A program made the translations under genes and the position numbers. This document shows, one piece after another, positions 44,201 through 55,447 of a stretch of DNA of 64,000 nt (position 1 is the first letter of the stretch; every line of letters begins with the position of its first letter). A model generated the notes under the pieces. That model was not told the origin of the DNA and searched no databases. It was given only the letters and a program-made list of their open reading frames with translations. Origin of the DNA: Cylindrobasidium torrendii FP15055 ss-10 (Eukaryota; Basidiomycota; Agaricomycetes; Agaricales; Physalacriaceae); assembly GCA_000934385.1 (NCBI GenBank), contig KN880449.1:127012-191011 (forward strand). Direction: 5' to 3'.

Positions 44201-45511
44201 GTGTATATCTCGCCAAGGCAGCGGAGACGTCTATGGGATCGTATGCACAAAACACTGGCACAATCTGGAAAAAGAGTCGCATCAGCCCTACAGCATGCAC
44301 AGCCGTCGTCGAGGCTGTAAACATGCCGCAGGAGTTTGTGTCTAACAACCCGCATTTCGTTATCAACAAGACAGAATGGCTCTTTTGGTGCGTCGCCTGG
44401 CCTTGCCCCTGCATTGAGGTATTGACGTATAGAAGTCGTTACTTGTTAGTGAAGTGCCCCGCGGCAGTTGACCAGCCAACACCCAGGGGTGCAGGGCATG
44501 TCCCATTCGTGAGTATGGACCCAAAGCATCCTGCAACATTTGGCGCTAGAGAGATTCAAATTCCTCAACCCGGCTGGAAGGACAATATTGTCCTACAGGA
44601 GCGCCGTAATGAGCTTCTCACCTCCAACGATGAGGTAGATTTCATCGACCAAGAGGTCTTCGAATTCCAGGACAATGGGAACGAGGTGCACATGATTTCA
44701 GATGGCGACGACGATTATGATGATGATGATGGGACGAATGGCTTTATGGACGACGACGACGACTATGTGGTGTCCAGTAAGGGCAAGGCGAAGGCTGCCC
44801 CCGCACCCAAGGCTCCGCCGAAGAAGCCCACCAACGATTGGAAGCACAACCGTGACTACGTTGCTTCGGCCATCGAACGTCGCATGCCTCCACCAAACGA
44901 ATCATCGAGCGGATCCCTACAAGCTGTTTCGAGAGAGCTGAAGTCAATGTTGAAGGAACAGAAGGCGGCATCAAGCTTGAAGGAGCTCGGGTGGTATCTT
45001 CCCGAAGAGTTCATCGACGATAACCTCTTTTCGTGGATTGTTGAGTTGCATTCTTTCGACCCAGATATCCCCATTGCAAAGGATATGAAGGCCAAGTACG
45101 TTCTTTCTTTTCTGCCATTGAACTCAGAGGTTTATGCGCTTGGTTAGAAGAGTCAACTCTATCATCTTCGAGATTCGTTTCCCCCCGACTTTCCCAATGT
45201 CCCCGCCCTTCTTCCGAATTCTTACTCCACGCTTCCTACCGTTCATTCATGGTGGAGGGGGGCACGTTACCGGTGGTGGGTCTATCTGTATGGACCTGCT
45301 CACAAGCAATGGGTGGTTGCCCAGTTACAGCATTCCCGCTATCCTCTTGCAGATCAAGCTGGCCATTTCAAACTTGGAACCGCGGCCGGCACGGTTAGCG
45401 CAAAATTGGGATAAGGATTATCAGCCTGGGGAGGCGCTAGAGGGATACAAGAGGGCAGCTAATACACATGGCTGGACAGTGCCGGCGGGTTTCGACAAGC
45501 TTGTGCGTTAG
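41286..45511 (+). CDS. PARP catalytic domain fused to a UBE2Q-like ubiquitin-conjugating (E2) domain
   Basis: Large multi-exon protein of roughly 1,150 residues. From ATG 41286: MVLGRTRGKAAT, then the SUMO-interaction-like PDIIVIDDTDSENEGG. An RWD-like region follows (DIDDLKQYVDKQPICIHGV, DYPREHMLFSYTDGPIHES). A middle Cys motif CLICHNRL...LKPYVCDKNLCAYQY and NPQTVDLLVSIAYCSAAEGV resemble PARP6/PARP8. The ADP-ribosyltransferase core has YAFHGSSMRNWHSIIRHGLW (His), FGDGVYLAKAAETSMGSY (Tyr) and FVINKTEWLFCRYLLV (Glu), so an H-Y-E triad is present. After an acidic linker comes the E2: IIFEIRFPPTFPMSPPFFRI, then GHVTGGGSICMDLLTSNGW with the catalytic Cys, as in UBE2Q. Ends FDKLVR. It probably couples ADP-ribosylation to ubiquitylation. 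Confidence 0.88.
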
Positions 45512-45924
45512 AGCAAGTTGAGAAGAGGATTGTGGGAAGGGCGCTCCTGCCAACTTGTAGATTTTTGCGGGCGTCGTCGTGGATCGAATGATGCGTTAGC
45601 AGTTACTAAATGATATATCAATGTATAGATTATCTCGTAGATATGGGGGATGTGTTGAAGGGGTGGTCATACCAAAGTCTCGCTCAGGGGAGTTTTGGTG
45701 TAGTCTTGGGCCGGCCACCCAACTCTTTCGGTGACGCTTTGAGTCGTACAGCGTGCCATTCGTAACGGCATTGGTCTCAAGATGGAGTCATTAACACTCG
45801 TTGGGATGTCTTGGCCCACGCAGGACTCAAGTTTTATAGCAAGCCTGCGAAGATCACACAGCAAACCATCATCGAGCAAAAGAAAGTTATTCCATCCCAT
45901 ACTACAACAAATACAATTCCCGTT
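45512..45924. other. intergenic between convergent genes
   Basis: About 410 bp between the PARP-UBE2Q stop and the beta-adaptin stop. Only short frames; two 3' UTRs. Confidence 0.5.
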
Positions 45925-48267
45925 TCAGAACAACCCCAATAAATCATCCTGCTGGTTTTGTTGGTTCTGCGCTTGAGGCGCTGCTGGCGACATTACGCCT
46001 ACCGACGGCGAGGTCACACCAGCCGGGGAAGGGCTCATCCCAAAGTCTAATCCACCAAGATTTCCAAACGCCGGACCGGCCGCTGAAGGCGCCTGTTGCG
46101 GCGTCGACTGCGCCCCGAATATTGACACTAAGTCATCCAATGGATTGCTCGACGTTCCAGACAAGATACTTGCCGCCGCGGGTGTCTGCGAGAACTGCGT
46201 CGCTGCCAGGCCAGATGGCTGACCATCTGTTGCTGGTGCGTCGTCGAAGTCACTATTGAGGGCGTAAGCAAGGGTAGTCAAGGATGCGGCGGTTGACGTA
46301 CAGCAAGTTCTCGCTTTGCTGACCAGCAGCAACTGTTTGAAGCGCTTTTTGTGCTGAAGACCGCTCGTCTGCTTCGGCGCCCACGCTCTTGACTTTGTCG
46401 ACACCAACCCGCCCTCGTCCCACGAAGGTTTCCGAAGGCTTGTGATATGCACTTGCCAGACTACCAATCTCGCCGAGGAGCTGCTCGAGCAGGCCTGCGG
46501 AGACTGTTGTTCGTGGTACCGAGATGAGTGGTCTTGGTGTAAGAATGACCGACTGGGGGAAAAAATTCAATTTACGGAGCACCAATTGAACTGTGTGACA
46601 TACTTTGGCAGCGCCAGGATCTGTTGATAATAACCGCCAGTAGATGTATGCACGGTCCCGCACGTCTGGTGAGTCGCATTCCTTCGTAGCCGTGTTCAAC
46701 ACCTTCTGTACAATACCCTGGGACGAGTCAGGTTTCTTGAGGAAAAGTTTCACGACCGCAGTGAGCGTTTGTAGCTGGACGGGATAGGATTCCTCGGTGA
46801 AGGTGTCGACAAAAATACCAAGCAATTCATCGGCGTTGTCAATCTTGCTTGCATATTCGCCGATGATCCAGATGAGCGATGCCTTCGCCTCCGGCTCATC
46901 GAGTTCGTCAAGGTTGGAGCATAATGTAGGGATAATGCCCTCATAGGTGGAGGGATATTTACGGAAGATGTCCTTCATCACGACAACGGCCTCCTGAACG
47001 ACGTAGCTGACGCGGGTGGCAATGAGGTCGAGGAGAACGTTAACGCAGCGCTCGGCGGCACCATCAATCTTGACTGCAGTCTGGCCAATAGCTTTGATGC
47101 TTTTGCGAACGAAGTCGACGTCAACTTCAGAGGCGTATCTTGGGAACGTCAGGGTAGTAAAAGGATATGGGGATGGTCTCACTCCTTCAGTTCACTGAGC
47201 AACGCGTCCACATTGTTCTCACCGGCTAGGCGAACCATGATATCCAACTTCTCAACCTTGACATAAAGCGGGTCGTTGTATTTGCAGAAAAAGACGCGCA
47301 TTTCGTTTTGCAGGATGTCTGGTCGTTTCTGGAGCAGGAGATTGACGTTGCGGAGTGCAACCCACTGGACTTCTGGCGGGGAGGAAAGGAGGGTGACCAG
47401 TGGTGGAGCCATCTTGCGGACGAGTTGCTTGACAAGCTCTTCACGGCGAACCCCGCGCATGTGGATCATAATGACCTTGACGGCTGCGAGGACGACGGAA
47501 CCGTTGGCGTGCTGGAACTGGGGAACGACGCGCTCGCAGATGTGCTCGCTCTCTTTGTCATCCTGAGCTTCGTAGCGGGCAAGTGCAGAGAGAATGGCTA
47601 CTCGACCCCATTCGGAGCATTCGTTGAGAGCGACGAGGAGTTTGGAGAGTGTGCCAGCTGATATGACGAACACTGCTGGGTCTTGGTCGGAAGTGGAGGC
47701 AGTAGTAGCAGACGCGTGGATGTCAGAAAGGGCGGCAACGGTGTTGGCGACGACCATCGGATTGCTGTCTCCAATCATCTCGTGCAGCTGTTCCAAAAAG
47801 CCATTCTCTATCACCAGCTCGGGCTTCAGATCGTACAACTTTGCCACGCATAACGCCGCCGTCTTGCGCACGTACGGGTTCTCATCCCGCAGGCACTTTT
47901 GGAGTGGGTCGCATAGATAATCGATGATCTTCTCCGCGCGCAGGATACCCATTGTCCGGATCGCTAACGCGCGCACAAGCGGGTTTGGGTCGTCCGTGTC
48001 CTTGACAAACGTGTTGACGGCGAGAATAACGAGTTCTGGTTGTGTTTTGGCATAGTTCATCAGATACAGATACACCAATTTCTTCTGCTCGAGGTCGTCG
48101 GTCTGCATGTTCTTGAGCACGTCGGGGAAGAGTCCGCTAACATCCTTTCCAACGGTCATCGACGCGATAGTGCGCTTGATGGCATCCTTCCGTTTGTCGC
48201 GGTATTCACTGTTCAGGTCAACGCTCAGCTCGTAATTCTCGCCCTTGCGCGGCCCGCGGACACTCAT
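45925..48267 (-). CDS. APL2: AP-1 complex beta subunit (beta-adaptin)
   Basis: Large subunit of a clathrin adaptor at trans-Golgi/endosomes. First exon (47179-48267): [80 protein letters not shown] and [20 protein letters not shown], the classic HEAT solenoid of AP-1/2 beta. The second exon continues [20 protein letters not shown] and [24 protein letters not shown] sequence, then [20 protein letters not shown]. The third gives the hinge, rich in Ala/Pro/Gln, ending [14 protein letters not shown] at the stop (45925-45927). No appendage (ear) domain is encoded; the chain stops after a clathrin-box-like LLGLF. AP-1 versus AP-2 cannot be settled by eye. Confidence 0.88.
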
Positions 48268-48725
48268 GATGATGGCGATGGCAGCAGTTAAAGTGAGACC
48301 ACGTGTGGGACGCGATCAATGATGGTTTGGCGAACTTCACTTAAGCTCAGTGGTCCAAAAGGTCGACCAGAAATCCCTGTGCAGTGTCCTGAGAGGGCGT
48401 AGAAATACTCATTAACCTAAAATAGCCTAAAATAAAGTGCCCATACAAGCCAGGTACATTGTTTCAGTATCGTCTAAGCAGCATTTTTCGGTGGCAGCGC
48501 TGTATTCACTTCATTTGGGCTCGGACAATAGAAGTTAGAGCGGCCGCATATGTAAGTAGAATTTCAACGCATTCTCAGAGACGTATCGCTCTAGCCGCAC
48601 GAACGCCCATGAATTTCTAATCACATCCAACCTTGAAGTTCTCTCTGCGAGGTTGAGTCGTTCAGCAGTCGCCCATCCAATTTTCAGACGCGTCCCCCTG
48701 ATGGTCAGGCACTCCAAAAGCAGTC
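48268..48725. other. intergenic, no gene seen
   Basis: About 460 bp between beta-adaptin's start and the stop of the next minus-strand gene. Promoter and 3' UTR. A 64-codon minus frame is unrecognised. Confidence 0.5.
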
Positions 48726-49983
48726 TCAACTAGAGAGAGAATTCTCAATTCTATGAATAACAAAAGACGCCATCATAAACGTACTTTTCACGGATACGTT
48801 AGATAGAAAACGCACATGCAATTTGTCCTTTTTGAGATCCCTACGAGACTCGCGTTTGCTAATAGAGGACGTCGCCGTAGCGTCGGAATGCGCGCGCTTG
48901 GGTTTGGCAGGATGCTTCTGGAATTGCATGAGAGCTTGTAGGCGGGCGCGCGTCGGTGATTGGAGGTTTCGGCCACGCTGCTCGGGCTTGACGTCGCCAT
49001 CGAGAGGGTAAGCAGAGCTCTGGGACAATGGAATCGGCATTGGCTGTGTCCTATGGCTACCTGGAGCATTTGCGAGGGACGCTGGAGGATGCTTTACAGA
49101 ACCATCCCTTTTGATAACTTGTAAGCGATCCGGCACACATATTCAATATCTTTACGCACCGAGACGCATCCCTCTTTCCGTCATACTTGGAGCCTTCCCT
49201 CTGTAGTGGAAGGGATGGTGGTTGTGGTGGACTGGATGCATACATTTCGTTGAGATCATCAACCCAGCTTGGTTGACGCTCTGCCATTTTTGCGATGGGA
49301 AATTCTTCTCCAGACGAGATAGAGGACAATATACCATCCATGTCATTCCCCTTGAGTGTAGCTTGGTTTTCTACAGCTCCCATTAGAGGCGTAAGTTCCT
49401 TGCAGGGTTTACAAGTGATATTTCGCGAACCATCACGGCTTTCGAGTTGATAATCAGGTGGCGGCGGGGAAAGACCAAAAGGTTGGGGGAGAGCGCCAAA
49501 GTGCTCATCTACCTGTGCTCTTCGGGACGCCAGGGACATGGGGCCAGTTCCTCGCCACAGCTTTTGGGACGCCCATAGGGAATCAAATCGCGATCCAGCA
49601 GCAGGATAAACTCGCCAGCGACCCACTGGTCTAAGTGAGTTCAGAAACTGCATAAAATCGTGGTCCATCTAGTGAGCACTGTCAGTTGGCGTATTCAATG
49701 TCGGCTGCATCACAGCACTGGCTTACCAGCCCAAGCTGTTGCTGGCATCTCTCAATCCGCATGTACGGGCCATAAGCAAGAAAACGATCTGGGTTGTTTT
49801 GCAGCTCGGCTATTTGCCTCAATGTTTTGTCGATTTTTGAGATTTTTGCCTGCATATCGCTGCACGGAGCAGTATCCTCATCATCATCCATGCGATGATG
49901 GACAACAATGAGGGTGTACGGTGGTGCACCTACGGGGTACAGAACATTGTCCTGTGGTAAATTGACACCTTGATCAAATGCCA
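48726..49983 (-). CDS. conserved-looking protein of unknown function
   Basis: Three or more exons fit together. From ATG 49983: MAFDQGVNLPQDNVLYPVGA, TLIVVHHRMDDDEDTAPCSD, MQAKISKIDKTLRQIAELQN and YGPYMRIERCQQQLGL. After a 58-bp intron (to about 49672): MDHDFMQFLNSLRPVGRWRV, SQKLWRGTGPMSLASRRAQV, then Pro-rich PLPPPPDY-like and WVDDLNEMYASSPPQPPSLP. A third exon (from about 49110) runs RDGSVKHPPASLANAPG to RARLQALMQFQKHPAKPKRA and a Lys/Arg-rich end. No family recognised. It has a short N-terminal coiled coil and a disordered basic C-terminus, so a nuclear or scaffold role is possible. The 3' end may include one more small intron near 48760-48815, so the stop is uncertain. Confidence 0.55.
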
Positions 49984-50686
49984 TGGTGCGATACACTGTC
50001 GGGCAAAGACGATTTAACGGTGACCGTAAAGAGGAAACACCGAGGAAATCACACAATACGGATGCGATCAACTCGAATTCGCCGCCACATGCAACACGTG
50101 CTGGAGTCTGCTTGGACCGCAACGCTCATCACATCCTCAGATTCCAGGAATGGCGAAGCACATAATGTGATTCTGAATTTCCTCTAACAAGAACCAGAAC
50201 CCCAAATATCTGATGCATGATGACAGTGGACTACCCCGATTCTGAGGACAGCCAGACCACAGCTGAAAGTGAACATCTCCAGCAAGCTAATCACAATGAA
50301 CTGAACTATGTCATGTCCATGATGCGACCATGATACGACCGGATCTCTTACACGCGTTTGCAGCGCGCACACGGTCTCGTGCTTCCCAGCGAAACCGTTT
50401 CGCGAGCTATCCTACGCGTTTAACGGGCTGGATGCACGCCTCCCACTTCAGATACCTTTATTGAGTAGCATTTCGATGTTGCAGGGATCGCAGAAGGCAG
50501 CGGAATGGCAAGGGTTGGGTCAGCACGTTTCTGCCTCATGGGCGGTGGTACAAAAGCCCTGACCCGCGACGCGACGCGAATCATTTTGCTTCTCTCGTTC
50601 GTGCATCCACAACCTCATCCACTCTGAAGTCCTTCTTCGTTCTGTATCAACGTTCTCTTCAGAGCTTCAGCTCATCCTTACCACGG
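49984..50686. other. divergent intergenic region
   Basis: About 700 bp between two outward-facing genes of unknown function. Short frames only, no RNA gene. CT-rich tracts before 50687 look like a fungal promoter/5' UTR. Confidence 0.5.
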
Positions 50687-52002
50687 ATGCCTCGACTTCC
50701 CAGCATTCTGTTTCTCGGGGCGGGCGTGGTGCTGGCGGCAGCGTCGGCATTATGGCAACGGACGGAACTTGGTGGGCTGGAAAAACAGCTAGAGGAGGAG
50801 CGGAGGCGGCAGAGGGACGCAAAGCGCGCGGCGGAGCAGACAGAGAACGATTTGCAGGCGTGCCGGTATGAACTGGAGCAGGCGCGGCGAGCACGCAACC
50901 AACTGGAAGAGGAGGCGCGGATTGTGAAGAAGGAAGTCGCGCGGTTATCCGAAACGCAGGCGCTAACGATGGCGCTGCTCCACTCGCGCACCGAAGAGCT
51001 CACAGCGGCAGAGGCGTATCTCAACAAGGCCGACGCGACCTCTGAAGCGGAGATCGTCGACGAACTTGATGCCCTCAACGTAGAAATTCTGCAGACGGCA
51101 GCGACGATGGCCGAGACGTTTACGTTTGGAAGGTCTGAAGGCTCCGAGGAGCTGCGGCGCGCGGCGGACAACGAAGTGGTCAACACGCTGGGGACGCGCA
51201 TGATAGATCTTCTCCAGAAAAGCACACATAATGAGGATCCTCTGGCCGTCCAGATTGCTCTGCAAGCTGTGCTGTGTGCGTATATGGAGTGGATCATCAC
51301 TTCGTGGTACTTCGAGGGCAAGGAAGGGGATACGTTGCTCGGTGACATTTACAATGCCATCCTCGAGACCGGTGAGCTTTAAGTCATTGCATTTCCTCAC
51401 AGTCATCTAACTATTGGCGTTCAGAAGATCAGTCTATAGCCGGTCGCTGGCGCGCGCTAACGCGCAAGTACGCGGTGCAGACCTTTGCGCACGGCAGCTC
51501 GGATATCCATCAACAGCTCGTCGACGTCGTGATGGAGAACTTGGTGAATGTTCTCATCAGCGCTGGCTTGGACTCGGACACAGAACAAATCAGCGAGTCC
51601 GTCGTTGCTCAATTCACCGGTCACACGTCCGAGATGGTCAAAAGGGCCGCACACCTCAACTGGCTCATGGGCCAAACGATTACGTCCTGCGAGCTCGCGC
51701 CTTTGTATTTGGTACCAGACAACCCTTTTGACGAGGAGTTTATGGAGGACACCTTCGGTCAGGGCCCTGAGAATCCTGACGAGCTGATTCTCTGCACGAC
51801 GGATCTAGGGTTGGCGAGGTCAGAGCGACTGGCCGACGGGAACTGGCAAAAGCTGGTACTCAAAAAACCCAGAGTGACTCTCCTATCCGGAGTCAATCCT
51901 CCAGAAAATGTGGCGGAAACGGCGAAGGCTCAGCAGGGGCATGCGGCTGAGCTCGAGCGCCGGCCCGAGCCGTCGACTGAGGTTAGCGAATTCTCTATGT
52001 AG
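50687..52002 (+). CDS. coiled-coil protein with N-terminal membrane anchor, function unknown
   Basis: Begins MPRLPSILFLGAGVVLAAAS, a signal anchor, followed by a strong heptad coiled coil (ELGGLEKQLEEERRRQRDAK, LEEEARIVKKEVARLSETQA) over about residues 25-130. The C-terminal half is helical and globular: ADNEVVNTLGTRMIDLLQKS, LQAVLCAYMEWIITSWYFEG, VDVVMENLVNVLISAGLDSD and HTSEMVKRAAHLNWLMGQTI. One 51-bp intron near 51371-51424 joins ILET to EDQSIAGRWRALTRKYAVQT. Ends EVSEFSM. I recognise it only as the kind of lineage-specific basidiomycete protein seen beside unrelated genes. No catalytic motif. Confidence 0.7.
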
Positions 52003-53163
52003 CTATGCAAAATTTCTGTATGTATGTAACTCTATGATCGTAGTGTATGTTCTGTATGCGCCGTAATTCTCAATCAAATGGCTTTTTATTGTCACTGTAT
52101 CTTTCTAACGCTGCCCGGCGATACTAGACTCTTTGATAGAAGAAAATTAGCGGCCTTGATTCTGAAAGTCGAACGTTGAACTGTCAGGTTGGCACGCGTA
52201 AGTAGACCTCATTTGAGACCCCTGCGAGTAAATAGACATGGGTAGGAGGCCGATAATTAATGGTCGGGTTCTTGGTCGACTCCGATGCTAACTTCTGTGG
52301 GGGAGAACCCATAGCAGCGGCTCATCCAAAAGGAAAGGACTCCAGAGGTCGGTTGGACACACATCAAGCGCCATTGTTCAAGGCACGTGCAATCGGTGGC
52401 GTTCGGCCATCACGGCAACGTCAATGCTCAAGCGCCCAGTGCTCAAGCGCTCTTTGCTCTGAGCTCGGTACTAACAGTGGAAACAGGTACCAAGTCCCGA
52501 CATATCCCACAACGAGGCCGATGTGTCAACCCTTTAGGTGATTTGTAGTGCGCTCATGTTCTCTCCGTTTGGTTCGTGTAAATAGGTTGTGTCCAACAAG
52601 TTCTCCCTCGATTCTCCTCCTCAAACCACGAAGGAAATCGAAAGCTGGGAATGTTTATTTGCGTCAGGGTCTGGCGAGGGCGCACTGTCAAAATTGAGTG
52701 CGCTCAAACTTTCAGCAGTAGGTACAACTCTTTATAAGTGAGTCTGCTTTTCTGTTTGCTTCGACGCTGCGATGGCCTGTGCGTATGGTTCTGATTATAT
52801 GGTGTTCTCTTTCGAATATATATAACCTTCATCGTCTGCAAAGTGCCGGATATTTGTATCAAATGTTGATGCCATTCCGAAAAGGAAAGGTATGTTCACC
52901 TATGTTCACCAGGAGTCTGCCCTGGACTTGAAATTGGAACGGAACGGCCCATAGATACACTTGAATTCCTTGATGAATCTGGACGCTCAAACTTGCGATA
53001 TCTACTTCCTAGAGTAGGTGTCGATAATTAAGGATGCTTCCGAGACGGATGCCACATGTTAGCCGAACCGGGTCGATCAATCACGCTTCCCCACACTCCT
53101 CACCACCACAACGGAGACCCGGGAAGAGTATAAAAGCAGCTGCCTCTGCTCCTGCGATCTGCG
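52003..53163. other. 1.2-kb intergenic region, no gene seen
   Basis: Short frames only (up to 93 codons). Contains a small direct repeat GCTCAAGCGC (near 52425-52450, two to three copies) and a tandem TATGTTCACC pair near 52890-52910. Promoter of the carnitine acetyltransferase lies at its right end. Confidence 0.5.
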
Positions 53164-55205
53164 ATGATCCCCCGCAGTGCTGTCCGACGATTCAGGACCA
53201 TGAAGAGCGTACTACCGCAGAGGACGCAGTCCTATGTACGCCCAGCCGACTGGAAGCACGTCGCGCCGGGCAACGCGTCGACACAGATGAAATTACCCAA
53301 ACTTCCTGTTCCCGCTCTTCCAGACACTTTGGCAAAGCTTTCCGACAGTCTCAAACCGATTGCGTGGACGCCGGAAGAGTTCGCAGCCGTGCAGAGCAAA
53401 ATCGAGCAGTTTGGCAAGCCCGGGGGAATTGGCGAAGTGTTGCAACAGCGGTTAAAGGAGCGCGAGGCAACGACGGAGCATTGGTTAGAAGAGTGGTGGG
53501 ACGATGGTGGATACCTTGGATATCGCGACTCTGTGCGTTTCCAGCCAAAAGCAACCCTACACTTTCTGACGCAGCTTAGGTCGTGATTAACGTTTCGTAC
53601 TACTATGGATTCGATGCGCACCCTTCACATCTACCTCAAAGACCTGCCGCTCGTGCTGCAGCCATTGCTCGGGGTGCCATGCTTTTCCGCCAATTGCTCA
53701 AGACTGGTCAGCTCAAGCCCGAGGGCACGAAGGAGGGGCCATTTTGCATGGATACCTACCGCTGGATGTTCGACTGCTGTCGTATTCCCGGTCCGAAGGG
53801 CTTGGACTGGAGTGTGACCTACGCGAACCCCGAAGACGACGGTACCACAGGCCACATCATTGTCTTCCGGCACAACAAGCCATGGAAGGTCACTGTCACG
53901 GACAACGGGCGCATTCTGAGTACAGAGGAAATCGAAAGGTGGATGCTTCACTAACACGTCCCTCTTGTCTAACAACTCGTAGGCAAATACAGCACATCTA
54001 CGATAATACTACGTCCCTCGGGCCCGGTGTAGGCGTCCTACCCGCGTCGAACCGCGACGTTTGGGCCGAGGATTTCCTGGACCTATCTTCTTCTATCAAC
54101 AATATCGACATCGTACAAGATATCCACTCTGCCGCATTTACCATCAGCCTCGACAGCGCTGCGCCCTCTAATGCTGTTGATCACAGCCGGTTCCTCTGGC
54201 ACGGTCACATGGAAGGAAACAGGCCTGCCGGTCTGCAGAACCGCTGGGTGGACAAACCAGTCCAGTTCATTGTTTATGACAACATGTACGCAGGCATTAT
54301 GGGTGAGCACTCCATCATGGACGGCACACCGACCGCACGCATGTGCGACGACGTCCTGAACTGGATCGCGGACCCTAAATGGGATCATGGCACACCGTCT
54401 GGCGCGTCCTACACCCCCAAAGCGATGGAATGGGAGATGACACCGGTCATCATCAATGCCATCGACAAGGCGAACGGTGCAGCACGCAAGCTCATTCAGG
54501 ATCAGGAGCTGAGTTACTATCTCACCGCGTACGGCAAAGCCGCCATCAAGAAGTTCGGCGTGAGCCCCGACTCTTGGGCGCAGATGCTCATTCAACTGGC
54601 GTACCGTCGGCTTATTGGGGATGCGCAGCGGACTGGAGGAACGTATGAGGCTGCAACGACGCGCAAGTTCTGGAAAGGCCGCACAGAAGCTATCCGCGTT
54701 GTAACTAAAGAGAGCGACGCGTTTATTGCAGCCATGGATGACCCCAGCAAGACAAAGGACGAGCGCAAGGCGTTACTGGCGGCAGCAGCGAAGAAACATA
54801 TTGGGTTGGCGAAGGCGGCAGGGTCTGGTCAGGGCATTGATAGGCATATTTATGGCCTGAAGAAGCTGGTGCAGGAGGGCGAGGATGCTCCAGAGCTATT
54901 CAGCGATCCCGTGCTTGCACGATCGACCAACTGGGTATTGAGTACCAGTGCAGTCTTCTCTGCGCATTTCCCCGTCTATGGCTGGGGAGAGGTCGTACCT
55001 GACGGCTTTGGTGTTGCCTACATGACCGGATACGATGGTGCGAGTCTTGGTTTTTTTTTTCAGCCCAGACTAACACTCTGTAGACCGTCTGCAGTTCACG
55101 GTCACATCGAGAACAGAGATGCCAAACAAGAAGTTTGTTGAGGAATTGGCGCGTGCGGCGGACGATCTGTATGCATTGTTCGACTCGCCAATCTCCAAGC
55201 TGTAG
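53164..55205 (+). CDS. CAT2: carnitine O-acetyltransferase, mitochondrial and peroxisomal
   Basis: Transfers acetyl groups between CoA and carnitine to move acetyl units between compartments. Starts MIPRSAVRRFRTMKSVLPQR, an Arg-rich amphipathic presequence. The choline/carnitine acyltransferase fold follows: LPKLPVPALPDTLAKLSDSL, EEWWDDGGYLGYRDSVVINV after splicing, KEGPFCMDTYRWMFDCCRIP, HIIVFRHNKPWKVTVTDNGR. The catalytic His is in GIMGEHSIMDGTPTARMCDD. C-terminal motifs are SYYLTAYGKAAIKKFGVSPD, FWKGRTEAIRVVTKESDAFI (CoA/carnitine contacts) and STSAVFSAHFPVYGWGEVVP plus DGFGVAYMTGYD. The last residues are FDSPISKL, a peroxisomal PTS1. Stop TAG at 55203-55205. Four introns. About 640 residues, normal. 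Confidence 0.92.
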
Positions 55206-55447
55206 ACGATGTACAATAATCTGATAATAATTACCAGAAGCTTCAAAGCTGTGCATTATTATGGACCCACAATCAGGGCGGTGCCTGATTGTCTATCTTA
55301 TCCGATAAATTTTCTCTCGCAGAACCTCGCAGGACTTCGCTTAATCCTAAGCTGCGGTGCTCAGCCCGCACATATAAGAGCCATACCAAGCGAGGCGGAA
55401 GCTCTCAGTTTCTTGCTCCCAAGTTCCTTTCTCCTTCTCTCGTCGAC

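Noticed and set aside
50659..51348. 229-codon minus-strand Ser-rich ORF
   Set aside because: Antisense shadow of the coiled-coil gene at 50687-52002.
52890..52912. TATGTTCACC tandem pair
   Set aside because: Only two copies of 10 bp with no associated feature.
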